Source: UBA1127 sp034422455 | GTDB taxonomy: Bacteria; Chloroflexota; Dehalococcoidia; Lucifugimonadales; UBA1127 | DNA length: 64,000 nucleotides | NCBI GenBank assembly: GCA_034422455.1 | Contig: DAOUJQ010000004.1 | Span: forward strand, 62,001 to 126,000 | Reading direction: 5' to 3' | Shown here: in pieces, positions 26,900-34,782 of the stretch | Layout of the letters: the number at the start of each line of letters is the position of its first letter | Numbering within the stretch: position 1 is the stretch's first letter | Made by a program: the position numbers and the translations under genes | Notes under the pieces: generated by a model | What the model was told of the DNA's origin: nothing | Database searches by the model: none | Seen by the model: only the letters and a program-made list of their open reading frames with translations

Positions 26900-27842
26900 C
26901 GGCCTGCGCGTCGCCGTCACCGGCGCGGCCGGGTCCATCGGATCGAAGTTCGTGGAGCGGCTGGCGGCGTCCGACGACGTGGACGGCATCGTCGCCTTCG
27001 ACGCGCTCCCGGTCGGGGCCGCGCACCCCAAGGTCGCGGCGTTCCAGCAGGACATCCGGCAGCCCATCGCGGACATTCTTCGCGAGTACGGCGTCGACGC
27101 CGTCGTGCATCTCGCCTTCCTGCTGCGCCCCGGCCGCAACCGCGAGGCGGTGCGCCGTGTGAACGTCGGCGGCACGGCGCAGGTCGTGCGCGGCTGCCAG
27201 GCCGCCGGCGTGCGACGGCTCCTCTACCTCAGCAGCACCACCGTCTACGGCCCCCACCCCGGCGACCCGCAGCCCTACACGGAGGCCTCGCCGGTCCGGC
27301 CCGTGCGCGGCTTCCAGTACGCCGAGGACAAGGCCGCAACCGAGCTGATGCTGGAGGCCTTCGCGGCGGACAACCCGGCCACGTGCGTGACCGTGCTGCG
27401 CGGCTGCCCGGTGATGGGCCCGCGGTCGGAGAACTTCGTCACGGAGGCGTTCAGCAAGGTGGTGCTGGTCAGCATCCTGGGCTCTGACCCGCCGATGCAG
27501 TTCATCCACGAGGACGACCTGCAGGAGGCGCTGGAGCTGTGCCTGCTGGAGCCCGTGCCCGGCGTGTTCAACGTGACCGGCGAGGGCGCCGTCGCGTTCA
27601 GCGAGATTGCGCGCGTGGCCGGCCGGCGCTCCATCGCGGTGCCGGCGCCCGTGCTGGCGGCGCTGACGCAGGCGACGTGGACGCTGCGGCTGCAGAGCGA
27701 CTCTCCCGCCAGCGGCCTCGCGATGGCGCGGTGGCCGTGGGTCGCGAGCAACGACAAGCTGACGCGGGAGACGGGCTTCCGGCCGCGCTACACCTCGCGG
27801 GAGGCGCTGATGAGCTCCGCGCTGGCACGGGGCGCATCGTGA
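26892..27842 (+). CDS. NAD-dependent epimerase/dehydratase (extended SDR)
   Basis: 316 residues. The NAD-binding motif GAAGSIG is near the N-terminus, LLYLSSTTVYG carries the catalytic Ser/Thr, and YAEDK supplies the Tyr-x3-Lys pair. It acts on a sugar, nucleotide-sugar or related substrate. Overlaps with both neighbours (8 bp upstream, 4 bp downstream) place it in the same translationally coupled unit as the aldolase and menG. Confidence 0.88.
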   Translation: MASGLRVAVTGAAGSIGSKFVERLAASDDVDGIVAFDALPVGAAHPKVAAFQQDIRQPIADILREYGVDAVVHLAFLLRPGRNREAVRRVNVGGTAQVVRGCQAAGVRRLLYLSSTTVYGPHPGDPQPYTEASPVRPVRGFQYAEDKAATELMLEAFAADNPATCVTVLRGCPVMGPRSENFVTEAFSKVVLVSILGSDPPMQFIHEDDLQEALELCLLEPVPGVFNVTGEGAVAFSEIARVAGRRSIAVPAPVLAALTQATWTLRLQSDSPASGLAMARWPWVASNDKLTRETGFRPRYTSREALMSSALARGAS

Positions 27843-28528
27843 GCGACCCCCGGCGCGTGCAGCGCATGTTCGACGGGATTGCGCGGCGGTACGACGCCTT
27901 CAACACCGTGGCGTCGCTGGGGCGCGATGAGTCGTGGCGGCGGCTGACGGCCAGCATCGCGGCGCCGGAGCCGGTGGAGCGCGGGCTCGACGCGGCGGCG
28001 GGCACCGGCAAGCTCTCGGCGGCGCTGGCGGCGAGGGCGTCGCGGGTGACGGCGCTCGACTTCTCGGCGCCGATGCTGGCGCGCGGCGGGCCGGAGCTGG
28101 CCGGGCGCGGGCTGCTGCAGCGCATCGAGCGGGTGCAGGGCGACGTCCTCGCCATGCCCTTCGCGGACGGGGCGTTTGACTGCGCGACGATCGGGTTCGG
28201 GCTGCGGAACCTGGCCGACATCCCCCTCGGGCTGCGGGAGTTCCGGCGGGTGCTGCGGCCCGGCGGGCGGCTGGCGGTCCTCGACATCGTGCGGCCGCGG
28301 GGGGCGCTCGGCCGGGCGGCCTACGGCATCGGGTTCCGGCGGCTGATGCCCCTCGTCGGGTGGGCGCTGTCGGGCGACCGGGGCGCGTACCGGTACCTGC
28401 CGGAGTCCGTCGAGCGGTACCTGGACCCGGACGCGCTGGCCTCAGCGATGGCGGAGGCGGGGTTCACCGGCGTCGGCTACCGGCGGCTGATGCTGGGGAC
28501 GATCGCCGTCCACTGGGGCGTGGCGTAA
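27839..28528 (+). CDS. menG: UbiE/MenG-type quinone C-methyltransferase
   Basis: SAM-dependent methyltransferase that completes menaquinone (or ubiquinone), 229 residues. UbiE signatures are RRYDAFNTVASLGRDESWRR, DAAAGTGKLS (SAM motif I), TIGFGLRNL and FRRVLRPGGRLAVLD. The GTG start overlaps the epimerase stop (GTGA). The final codons (GVA, stop) are part of a 54-bp tandem repeat, and the last 18 codons also recur as a remnant at 3204-3257. Menaquinone is the likelier quinone for this lineage. Confidence 0.88.
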   Translation: MSDPRRVQRMFDGIARRYDAFNTVASLGRDESWRRLTASIAAPEPVERGLDAAAGTGKLSAALAARASRVTALDFSAPMLARGGPELAGRGLLQRIERVQGDVLAMPFADGAFDCATIGFGLRNLADIPLGLREFRRVLRPGGRLAVLDIVRPRGALGRAAYGIGFRRLMPLVGWALSGDRGAYRYLPESVERYLDPDALASAMAEAGFTGVGYRRLMLGTIAVHWGVA

Positions 28529-28694
28529 CAGGAGGGCCCTTCGACGGGCTCAGGGCGAACGGGCTCTTGGGGCGTGGCGTAACAGGGGGGCCCTTCGACG
28601 GGCTCAGGGCGAACGGGCTCTTGGGGCGTGGCGTAACAGGGGGCGCCCTTCGACGGGCTCAGGGCGAACGGGGTCTTGGGGCGTGGCGTAACAG
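28515..28694 (+). repeat. 54/55-bp tandem repeat, 3.3 copies, overlapping the menG stop codon
   Basis: Units begin at 28515, 28569 and 28623, with a partial fourth unit at 28678-28694. Each starts GGGGCGTGGCGTAACAG, which in unit 1 is the end of the menG coding sequence with its TAA. Each full unit then carries one copy of the CCTTCGACGGGCTCAGGGCGAACGG family. The units differ by only a few bases, so the array is young. Confidence 0.92.
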
Positions 28695-29146
28695 TCCGAC
28701 TGTTGGGAATTGTTTCGTCGCTTTTCGTAGCTGGGCGGAGATTCGTGCGGTCTTCGATTTGGAGGGGAATTGGCGCGTTTCCGCTGCGAAACGAATTTTT
28801 CATCTACGGGAAACAATTCCTGTCGTGCGCGGGGGCGAGTCCCGGTTTTGGGGTTTCGGGGAACGATTTTGTTGTTGGTGGTGTCGTGTGCCATGGGGGG
28901 AGGGTAGCGGCGGGGGAGGGTGGGGGGCAAGGGGGTGGTGGCAGGGGGGAACCCCCATCCTAACCTTCCCCCATAAAGGGGGAAGGGACTCCCCGCCCGG
29001 CCCCCGCCCGTTCATCCTTCGATTTCCCTCAGGACGAACGGGCTCTTGGGGCGTCGAGCGTGGTCCGTCGCGGGGGCGGGGGTCCCGCCTGGCGGCGGGA
29101 CGGGCGACCACGAGGGTCGCCCCTACGAGGCGGGGAAGGGATAAGC
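28529..29146. other. Gene-free 618-bp repeat mosaic between menG and DUF362
   Basis: Contains the tandem array, palindromic element B (28705-28820), a block shared with three other loci (28901-28947), an inverted copy of the 1181 hairpin repeat (28951-28987), a CCTTCGAT-type repeat (29013-29042) and a GGTCGCCCCTACG-type repeat (29085-29131). No gene is supported. No classical terminator is seen for menG apart from these palindromes. Confidence 0.8.
28705..28820 (-). repeat. Palindromic element, copy B
   Basis: The outer arms are a perfect 11-bp inverted repeat, GGAATTGTTTC (28706-28716) and GAAACAATTCC (28810-28820). Read on the minus strand it aligns with copy A through the loop region (AACGCGCCAATT) and through flanking sequence on both sides. 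Confidence 0.78.
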
Positions 29147-30295
29147 CTAGTACGCCTGGAACAGCTGGCCCCACGGCGTTTTGAGCGCCTCGCGGATGCG
29201 GGGTTTGCCTTTGAGCGTGCGCCAGTAGCCGTTGTGGTAGACGTTCGAGGCGAGGTAGGCGAGGGGGACTAGGGGCGATCGGAGCCAGAGGCGTTCGAGG
29301 AACTTGAGGGGGCCCCAGTAGATGAGCTTCTGGCCTCGGCTGGCGAGGGTGTTTTCGACCGATTGGAAGCCGTAGTTGACCTCCGCGATGTCCTCGCCCA
29401 CGACCTCGATCTCGCGCGGGTCGCCGCAGCCAAGGCCGCGCTCGTGGGCGATGCGGATGAAGTCGATCGCCATCGGGTCGAAGCCCATCATCTTCGCCGC
29501 GATGGCGTCGATCGCCACCTGGTCGGCCGACGCCAGCATGACGCCCGGCGTGTGCCAGCGCATGGCGCGCGGGCCGGGGCCGTCCCCCGCGAACGTCCCG
29601 TCCATGACCGCGAACAGCCCCGAGTGCAGCTCCTGCTGGATGGTCAGCAGGTCCACCAGCGTCTCATGGATGACGGCGTGGGTCCAGTGGCGCTTGCGGT
29701 TCAGCAGCCCGCCGAAGGCGTTCTTCATGGCCCCCGTCATGGTGGTGAAGACGTGGGTCTTCATGGTGGGGAGCTGGACGATGCTCTTGCCCGCAAAGCT
29801 GGCGGGCACGGTGATGCCCTCCGGGAAGATCTTGTCCAGCACCAGCATCTCACCCCGCGGCTCGTAGCGCACCCATTCGTTCGGCGGCACGTCGAGGTGG
29901 ACCGTCGGCACGCCCAGCCGGTCCGTCACCGGCTTGTGCTTGTTCGCGACCTCGCCCTCGTACGAGTCGACGACGACGGTGCCGTTGTGCGCGCCGATGA
30001 GCTCCCCGTACCCGTCCTCCCGCAGCGTCCGGATGACGCCCTCCAGCTGCCACGGCGACGTGGAGCAGGCGGGGTACCAGTGCTGCCACGAGATGTTGAT
30101 CTTGAGCAGCACCGGGTCGGCGGCGGGCAGCGCGTCCCGGTACCCCGCCATGCGCATCGCCGCGCCCGTGTCGTCCAGCACCGTCTCCGGCGTCGTCCGC
30201 ACGACGGCGACGACGGAGCGCCGGGCGCGTCCTTCGACCGTGCTCAGGACAGGCTCAGGACTTGCGGCGTCGGACGGGGTGGGCTGCGTCGTCAT
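29147..30295 (-). CDS. DUF362 domain protein
   Basis: 382 residues. DUF362 proteins are poorly characterised, often linked to iron-sulfur or anaerobic metabolism. Typical segments are VLLKINISWQHW, LGVPTVHLDVP, and KSIVQLPTMKTHVFTTMTGAMKN. The start is taken at MTTQPTP (30295). An in-frame stretch of 28 codons upstream looks like read-through of a dispersed repeat and not protein. Residues 13-23 (PEPVLSTVEG..) are themselves a repeat copy inserted in frame. Confidence 0.82.
   Translation of the reverse strand: MTTQPTPSDAASPEPVLSTVEGRARRSVVAVVRTTPETVLDDTGAAMRMAGYRDALPAADPVLLKINISWQHWYPACSTSPWQLEGVIRTLREDGYGELIGAHNGTVVVDSYEGEVANKHKPVTDRLGVPTVHLDVPPNEWVRYEPRGEMLVLDKIFPEGITVPASFAGKSIVQLPTMKTHVFTTMTGAMKNAFGGLLNRKRHWTHAVIHETLVDLLTIQQELHSGLFAVMDGTFAGDGPGPRAMRWHTPGVMLASADQVAIDAIAAKMMGFDPMAIDFIRIAHERGLGCGDPREIEVVGEDIAEVNYGFQSVENTLASRGQKLIYWGPLKFLERLWLRSPLVPLAYLASNVYHNGYWRTLKGKPRIREALKTPWGQLFQAY
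30231..30261 (-). repeat. CCTTCGAC-family dispersed repeat inside the DUF362 coding sequence
   Basis: The plus strand reads CCTTCGACCGTGCTCAGGAC and then a second partial AGGCTCAGGAC. Translated on the minus strand it gives PEPVLSTVEG near the protein N-terminus, keeping the frame open. Two more copies lie just upstream at 30321-30361. Confidence 0.8.
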
Positions 30296-30320
30296 GGGGA
30301 CAGTGTACCGCAGGGGGCGG

Positions 30321-30361
30321 GCCCTTCGACAGGCTTCCTTCGACAGGCTCAGGACGAACGG
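30321..30361. repeat. Two nested CCTTCGAC-family repeats upstream of DUF362
   Basis: CCCTTCGACAGGCTT is interrupted by a second CCTTCGACAGGCTCAGGAC copy ending GAACGGG. It looks like one repeat inserted into another. Confidence 0.8.
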
Positions 30362-30382
30362 GTGCGCGCCCTCCGACACGGA

Positions 30383-30420
30383 AAGAGGCCTCCCCCGCGA
30401 GCAGTTGGGGGAGGCCTCTT
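30383..30420. terminator. Terminator of the large surface-protein gene
   Basis: Perfect 14-bp stem AAGAGGCCTCCCCC / GGGGGAGGCCTCTT with a 10-nt loop and short T tracts on both strands. It lies 22 bp beyond the minus-strand stop at 30442. Confidence 0.85.
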
Positions 30421-30441
30421 TGTCGAGGGAGGGCTAGGAGG

Positions 30442-33400
30442 TTACGGGATGATCACCCCGTCCACCGTGGAGTAGAGCCAGTAGCCCTTGCCCACGGTCA
30501 CAGCCTTCTTGAGGGTGACCGAGTCTCCGTCATTAAAGACGGCGTCCTTAGGATCGGACTTGTCGATGAAGGCAAGGGCTTGGCACGGCTCGGCGTTGCC
30601 CTCAACCTTGTCGTTGGCACTCTTGTCAGCATCCGTGCCTACTGCCCTGCCCGTGCAGGGGTTCGTGCCACCATGGTTGACTACCTCAGTCGCGCCCGGC
30701 GTCACGGATATCCACGTGCGATTCAGGGTGTTAAAGGTCAGCGCCTTCAACCACCCTGAGCCGCTGCCGGACTTCAGTGTGCCGAAGTAGTCATCCGCCG
30801 CAATGCCTGCAGGCGTTGGAATATCGTTGCTGACGATCGGCACCAAGTTCCAGCCCTTCACCACCGTGATGGCAGGCGGGGGCGGCGGCGCCGCGGCTGC
30901 GGTGGCCAGTGCGGGCCGCAGCAGCGCCAACGGTAGGAATTTCTCTGTCTGGATGAAGTAGGCCGTGTTGGCCGTCAGCACTGTGATGTCCCCCGTGAAC
31001 AGGCCGGTCTCAGCGTCGCGACGCGAAACCATCCAGACCTGGCTGAGGTTGTCGTACGTCATCACGATGCGCGCCGGGTGGTTGGCCGGGATCACGCTGT
31101 TGATGGCCGGGTTGGCCGGCTGGAAGGGCAGGGAGATGAGGTTCCAGCCAGGGGACAGAGGGATGTTCACCGGCTTGGGAGCCACGACCTTCCACTTGGA
31201 CGTCAGGCTCTGAGCCGTGCCGGACCCGTCCTTGCGGTTGTTCCCCGCTTCGTCCATGGCTTTCACCGTCAATTCGTAGCTGCCCACCTTGGGGTTCAGT
31301 AGCGGAATAGTGAACTGGATGTTATCCGGGCTGCTGACGTCCGTGGTCAGATCGAGGGCGTTAGTTGTGGATGTCCCGTCGGCGAAGCTCACCTTCAGAC
31401 TGGCAGAAGTCAGCGTGACCGTCCGGTAACTGTCTCGCGTGTACTCCCCCGTCTCGTCCTTGAAGTCCACAGTGACAATCATGGGGTCTACAGATTCAAC
31501 CTCAGGCTGGGTTGCCGAGCCGTACACCGCCTTCTTGTCAGACACGGAGACCACAGGGTCATCACCGCCGTTGAGCTGGTCGTCCAACTCAAAAGTGAAG
31601 GAACTGGCCGTGTTGGCTGCGCTGGAGTTGCCGGCGGCGCCCTTGTTGTTTTGGTTCTGGGTGTCACTGCCTTCGGCGTAGACGTTGTACTCGCCTCTGC
31701 CGAGGTTCCCAACGTCGGCCGTGTAGCTGTAGGACAATGCCGTCACCGGGCTGGCTGACACATTGGGTTCAGTGTCCCGCTCAGCCGCGCCCGCGTTGGT
31801 CGTCACCTTGGTCACCCACAGTTGGGGCGCCGCGCCCAGTTGCTCGTCGCTGCTGATGGTGATCTTTACCTTTTCATTGCTGAGGGCCTTGTCCTTGTCC
31901 AGGCTCAGGTTGGGTCCCAGACGGTCGACGGCCCTGATCGTGTCGCCGCCGTAGGCGTTGCCCGCCCGGTCCCTGATGACGCCGCTGGCAATGGTAATAG
32001 CCGGCTTCGCGCTAGATCCCAGGTCCGTCCCCAGGGTCAAGAAAACCAGGAAGCTGTTGGCTGCCTTGGTTTCTGTGGCGGCCAGGCTCTTGCCCGCGGT
32101 GTCGACTACCAGCACCGATTCCACCGTGTTGCCCGATACCTGGAAGGCCGAGGCGGTGACGGTGGCCGTGTCCAGACCGCCCGCGTCAATGAAGGTGATC
32201 TGGATGGAGTCCTTCTTGGCTTTGGTCCCCGTCAGGTGCTTGGCTGGGGAGCCGCCCCAAGCGTGGCCCGTCACGGCGTTGGGCGTCCCTAGGGCGGGCG
32301 GCGTCCCGTCCACGGTGATGAGGCGCGTGTTCAAGATCTCGAAAGACGCGCCTTTGGGGATCGCGATCGCCACCTTCTTGGTGAACGTATACGCGCGTGG
32401 GGTGTCGTTGCCGGCGGTGCCACCGTGGTTGCCGGTAGCGGGATCGTTGTCCAAGTCGCCCGAAATCATGCCAAGTAACGACAGATCGGCCATGAAGGCG
32501 TCCCCAGCAGCCAACGTGAACGTTCCATCGCTATTGGAGAAGTCGTCAATCGCCTTGGTATGGGTGACGGTCCCCACGGACCACTTGGCACCCGTGTTGG
32601 GCGTGAATGTGACGTTGGTAGTGGCCGTTCCGTCGGTGTCGGTGGCAGAGTCGTGGTTAACGTCTGCGGGGGCATCATAAATGCCACCGGTCGTCGTCAC
32701 ATCCGCAGAGGTGGCCGTAGTGGTAATCTTGATCCGACGGCCGTTAAAGACATCGTCTTGGTACCCCGCGTTGGCGAAGTCTTCGGAGACCACTGTCGTG
32801 CCGGCCGCGAGGCCAGCAGTACTGGCCTTGCCGGTGATGCTGCCGGCGCTCTCCTTGACGTTGCCCGCCAAGTCCTCCGCCACAAAGTACCACGGCACCT
32901 TCTGGCCCAAGCCCTCAACGTCCGAGGATGACAGGGACTTGGTGACCCTCCACCCATCGGTGATGGACGAAAGGTTGCTTTCCGCCAGGCTCACGGGCGT
33001 CTGGCCAAGGTAGAGTTCAATGCGTCCCTTGGCGCTGCTGACAGCGGTCTGCCGCTCTTGGTTGTTGCTGGCCAACACATCCGCGGCCTTGCTCTTGAAC
33101 CCGGCGTTACTGTCCGTCACATTCGCACTGAAGGCGATATTGACGGCCCGCTTCACTACCAGGTCCGCATCCGGCGAGTTCACCAGCACGGAGGGGTCCT
33201 GGTTGTCCACCGTCAGGATCCGGGAGATGCCCAATTGCCCTGACTGCTTTAGCGTCACCTGGATCCGGTTCCCGTGGAAGGCCTTCACTTCAATGACGTG
33301 GGCGGTGTTGTCCGCGCTATCGTCAGGGCTGCCTACCTGATTGCGGCCCGTGCGAACGTCCCGATCGTCCTTCAGACCGGAGCTCTTGTGGACTGCCCGC

Positions 33401-33801
33401 ACGGAGACTGCCGAGGCAAAGGCTGAAGCAAGATAGACCTTGGGGTTGGCGTCAGAGCCGTCGATGTCAGTGGGGTCAGCAGTTTCGACTGCAGCGCCAG
33501 CACTAGTAATCTTGTCCCTGACGCTCTCTGAGTCCAGGTTGCGGATTTCCACCGTCGCATCCGAGTCAGTGGAAGAGGCAAGGATCGTAAACATGGCGTC
33601 CGTTGCCGTGCAGCCTCGAGAGCAAACGCTGGTGGAGGAAACGGCGGCAGCTTCACCTGTTACTGCTGCCAGGTTTGAGCTCGCGGTGAGCGTCAATGTG
33701 CCGCTCGTCTGCGCCTGCACGCTGCCCTGCGTGTTGAGGCCCATGACCACGAGCAGGGCCAGGACCGCGAGGATTGAACCGAACTTCCAAAACTGTCTCA
33801 T
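30442..33801 (-). CDS. Large secreted multidomain protein with Ig-like repeats
   Basis: 1119 residues. A signal peptide spans residues 1-31 (FGSILAVLALLVVMGLN, then VQAQ cleavage region). The mature part is rich in Thr, Ser, Asp and Ala with few Cys, and is made of successive beta-sandwich-like modules (for example DLAGNVKESAGSITG, DRAGNAYGGD, DEAGNNRKDGSG). Two C-terminal modules begin PGWNLISLPFQP and KGWNLVPIV, separated by a PPPPP linker. ATG 33801 has AAGGAG 9 bp upstream; earlier in-frame ATGs are in the leader. An S-layer or cell-surface adhesive role is inferred. Its A+T content is higher than its neighbours'. Confidence 0.75.
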   Translation of the reverse strand: MRQFWKFGSILAVLALLVVMGLNTQGSVQAQTSGTLTLTASSNLAAVTGEAAAVSSTSVCSRGCTATDAMFTILASSTDSDATVEIRNLDSESVRDKITSAGAAVETADPTDIDGSDANPKVYLASAFASAVSVRAVHKSSGLKDDRDVRTGRNQVGSPDDSADNTAHVIEVKAFHGNRIQVTLKQSGQLGISRILTVDNQDPSVLVNSPDADLVVKRAVNIAFSANVTDSNAGFKSKAADVLASNNQERQTAVSSAKGRIELYLGQTPVSLAESNLSSITDGWRVTKSLSSSDVEGLGQKVPWYFVAEDLAGNVKESAGSITGKASTAGLAAGTTVVSEDFANAGYQDDVFNGRRIKITTTATSADVTTTGGIYDAPADVNHDSATDTDGTATTNVTFTPNTGAKWSVGTVTHTKAIDDFSNSDGTFTLAAGDAFMADLSLLGMISGDLDNDPATGNHGGTAGNDTPRAYTFTKKVAIAIPKGASFEILNTRLITVDGTPPALGTPNAVTGHAWGGSPAKHLTGTKAKKDSIQITFIDAGGLDTATVTASAFQVSGNTVESVLVVDTAGKSLAATETKAANSFLVFLTLGTDLGSSAKPAITIASGVIRDRAGNAYGGDTIRAVDRLGPNLSLDKDKALSNEKVKITISSDEQLGAAPQLWVTKVTTNAGAAERDTEPNVSASPVTALSYSYTADVGNLGRGEYNVYAEGSDTQNQNNKGAAGNSSAANTASSFTFELDDQLNGGDDPVVSVSDKKAVYGSATQPEVESVDPMIVTVDFKDETGEYTRDSYRTVTLTSASLKVSFADGTSTTNALDLTTDVSSPDNIQFTIPLLNPKVGSYELTVKAMDEAGNNRKDGSGTAQSLTSKWKVVAPKPVNIPLSPGWNLISLPFQPANPAINSVIPANHPARIVMTYDNLSQVWMVSRRDAETGLFTGDITVLTANTAYFIQTEKFLPLALLRPALATAAAAPPPPPAITVVKGWNLVPIVSNDIPTPAGIAADDYFGTLKSGSGSGWLKALTFNTLNRTWISVTPGATEVVNHGGTNPCTGRAVGTDADKSANDKVEGNAEPCQALAFIDKSDPKDAVFNDGDSVTLKKAVTVGKGYWLYSTVDGVIIP

Positions 33802-33912
33802 CGTTGGGTACTCCTTCATTTGATTGAAATGCCGCGTTAACACCTGGTGAGAGCCTCGATTGTTCGCTCCGGCATCCCCCTTTCGCATAAGGTGCATGGC
33901 GTGCATTGTAAC

Positions 33913-33930
33913 AGCAACAATGATGTTGCT
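33913..33930 (-). promoter_or_regulatory. Perfect 7-bp inverted repeat upstream of the surface-protein gene
   Basis: AGCAACA-ATGA-TGTTGCT, 112-129 bp before the ATG, adjacent on the minus strand to TACAAT, which may be a -10 box. It could be an operator or leader hairpin. Evidence is positional only. Confidence 0.35.
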
Positions 33931-34194
33931 GCTACCCAACACAAGCATACAACGAGGCAGGGCGCGGGGAAGTTCCATGCGTGGGGGGGCCTTTTCCGTC
34001 GTTCCCGCGCAGGCGGGAACCCAGAGGGGCGGGGCCGGGTGGGGGGATCCCTGCCACCAGCCCCTCGCGCGGGCGCGGTCGATGGCGCTACCCTCGCGGC
34101 ATGCATCGCCGACACGAGAGCACAGCGCCGACGCGACCGCTCACCCTGAGCCTGTCGAAGGGTCCTGCGCAGGCGGGAACCCAGAGGGGCGGCC

Positions 34195-34276
34195 GGATTC
34201 GCTTCCCCCTCGGTAAAATTCGTGTTGTATCTGCAACGTGCCAAACCAGCTTCAACACGAATCGCAACACGAATCC
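34195..34276 (+). repeat. Palindromic element, copy C
   Basis: Outer arms GGATTCG / CGAATCC, inner arms ATTCGTGTTGTATCTG and CAGCTTCAACACGAAT (2 mismatches), 13-nt loop CAACGTGCCAAAC. Confidence 0.85.
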
Positions 34277-34377
34277 CCGCAGCCCCTCCGATCACCCTGA
34301 GCCTGTCGAAGGGCCCCGCGCAGGCAGAGCCTGTCCCCGCGCAGGCGGGGAAACCCAGAGGGGCGGGGGTGGGCGGG

Positions 34378-34463
34378 GGAATTGTTCCCCCCTGATGAAA
34401 AATTTTTCGTGTTGTATCTGCAACGTGCCAAACCAGCTTCAACACGAAAAACAAAACAATTCC
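34378..34463 (+). repeat. Palindromic element, copy D
   Basis: Outer arms GGAATTGTT / AACAATTCC. The 18-bp inner arms 34403-34420 and 34434-34451 differ at two positions. The 13-nt loop CAACGTGCCAAAC is identical to C and E. Outer and inner arms have changed together relative to copies C and E (ATTCG to TTTCG with CGAAT to CGAAA). Confidence 0.87.
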
Positions 34464-34538
34464 CCCGCAGCTACGCCCCGCCCCCTTCCGTCGTTCCTGC
34501 GCAGGCAGGAACCCAGAGGGGAGAGGGCGCGGGGCGGG

Positions 34539-34622
34539 GGATTCGCTTCCCCCCCGGTGAATATCCGTGTTGTATCTGCAACGTGCCAAACCAGCTTCAA
34601 CACGAATCGCAAGACGAATCCC
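34539..34622 (+). repeat. Palindromic element, copy E
   Basis: Nearly identical to copy C: GGGATTCGCTTCC start, CGTGTTGTATCTG arm, 13-nt loop CAACGTGCCAAAC, CAGCTTCAACACG arm, GACGAATCC end. Confidence 0.85.
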
Positions 34623-34782
34623 CGGCGGGCCCTTCGACAAGCTCAGGGCGAACGGAGGGAGGGGAGCGCAGCCGCCCGTTCGTCCTGAGCCCGTCGAAGG
34701 ATGGCCGGGCGGCGGCGGGGGCGGGGCGCACCCCGTTCGTCCTGAGGGAAATCGAAGGATGGACGGGGTGCGGGGGCGGGGG

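Larger units (their letters stand above)
33802..34782. other. Gene-free 981-bp repeat-rich region
   Basis: The first 150 bp form the leader/promoter region of the surface-protein gene. The rest holds CGTTCC(C/T)GCGCAGGC(G/A)GGAACCCAGAGGGG hairpin repeats (33996-34027, 34164-34192, 34331-34363, 34488-34520), CCTTCGAC-family repeats (34140-34163, 34289-34313, 34627-34655, 34675-34703, 34733-34762), the shared block at 34049-34094, and palindromic elements C, D and E. Similar-looking short open frames arise because the repeats are translated in several frames; none is believable as a gene. Confidence 0.8.

Noticed and set aside
28515..28694. Possible CRISPR array
   Set aside because: The repeated units are adjacent with no variable spacers, only about 3 copies, and include the menG stop codon and a common dispersed repeat.
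33802..33978. N-terminal extension of the large surface protein
   Set aside because: The extra 59 codons precede a clean signal peptide and a good AAGGAG site, and contain an inverted repeat typical of a leader region.
33996..34763. Several short open frames of 60-235 codons
   Set aside because: All are translations of the dispersed repeats in various frames, recur in similar form at other repeat loci, and lack ribosome-binding sites.
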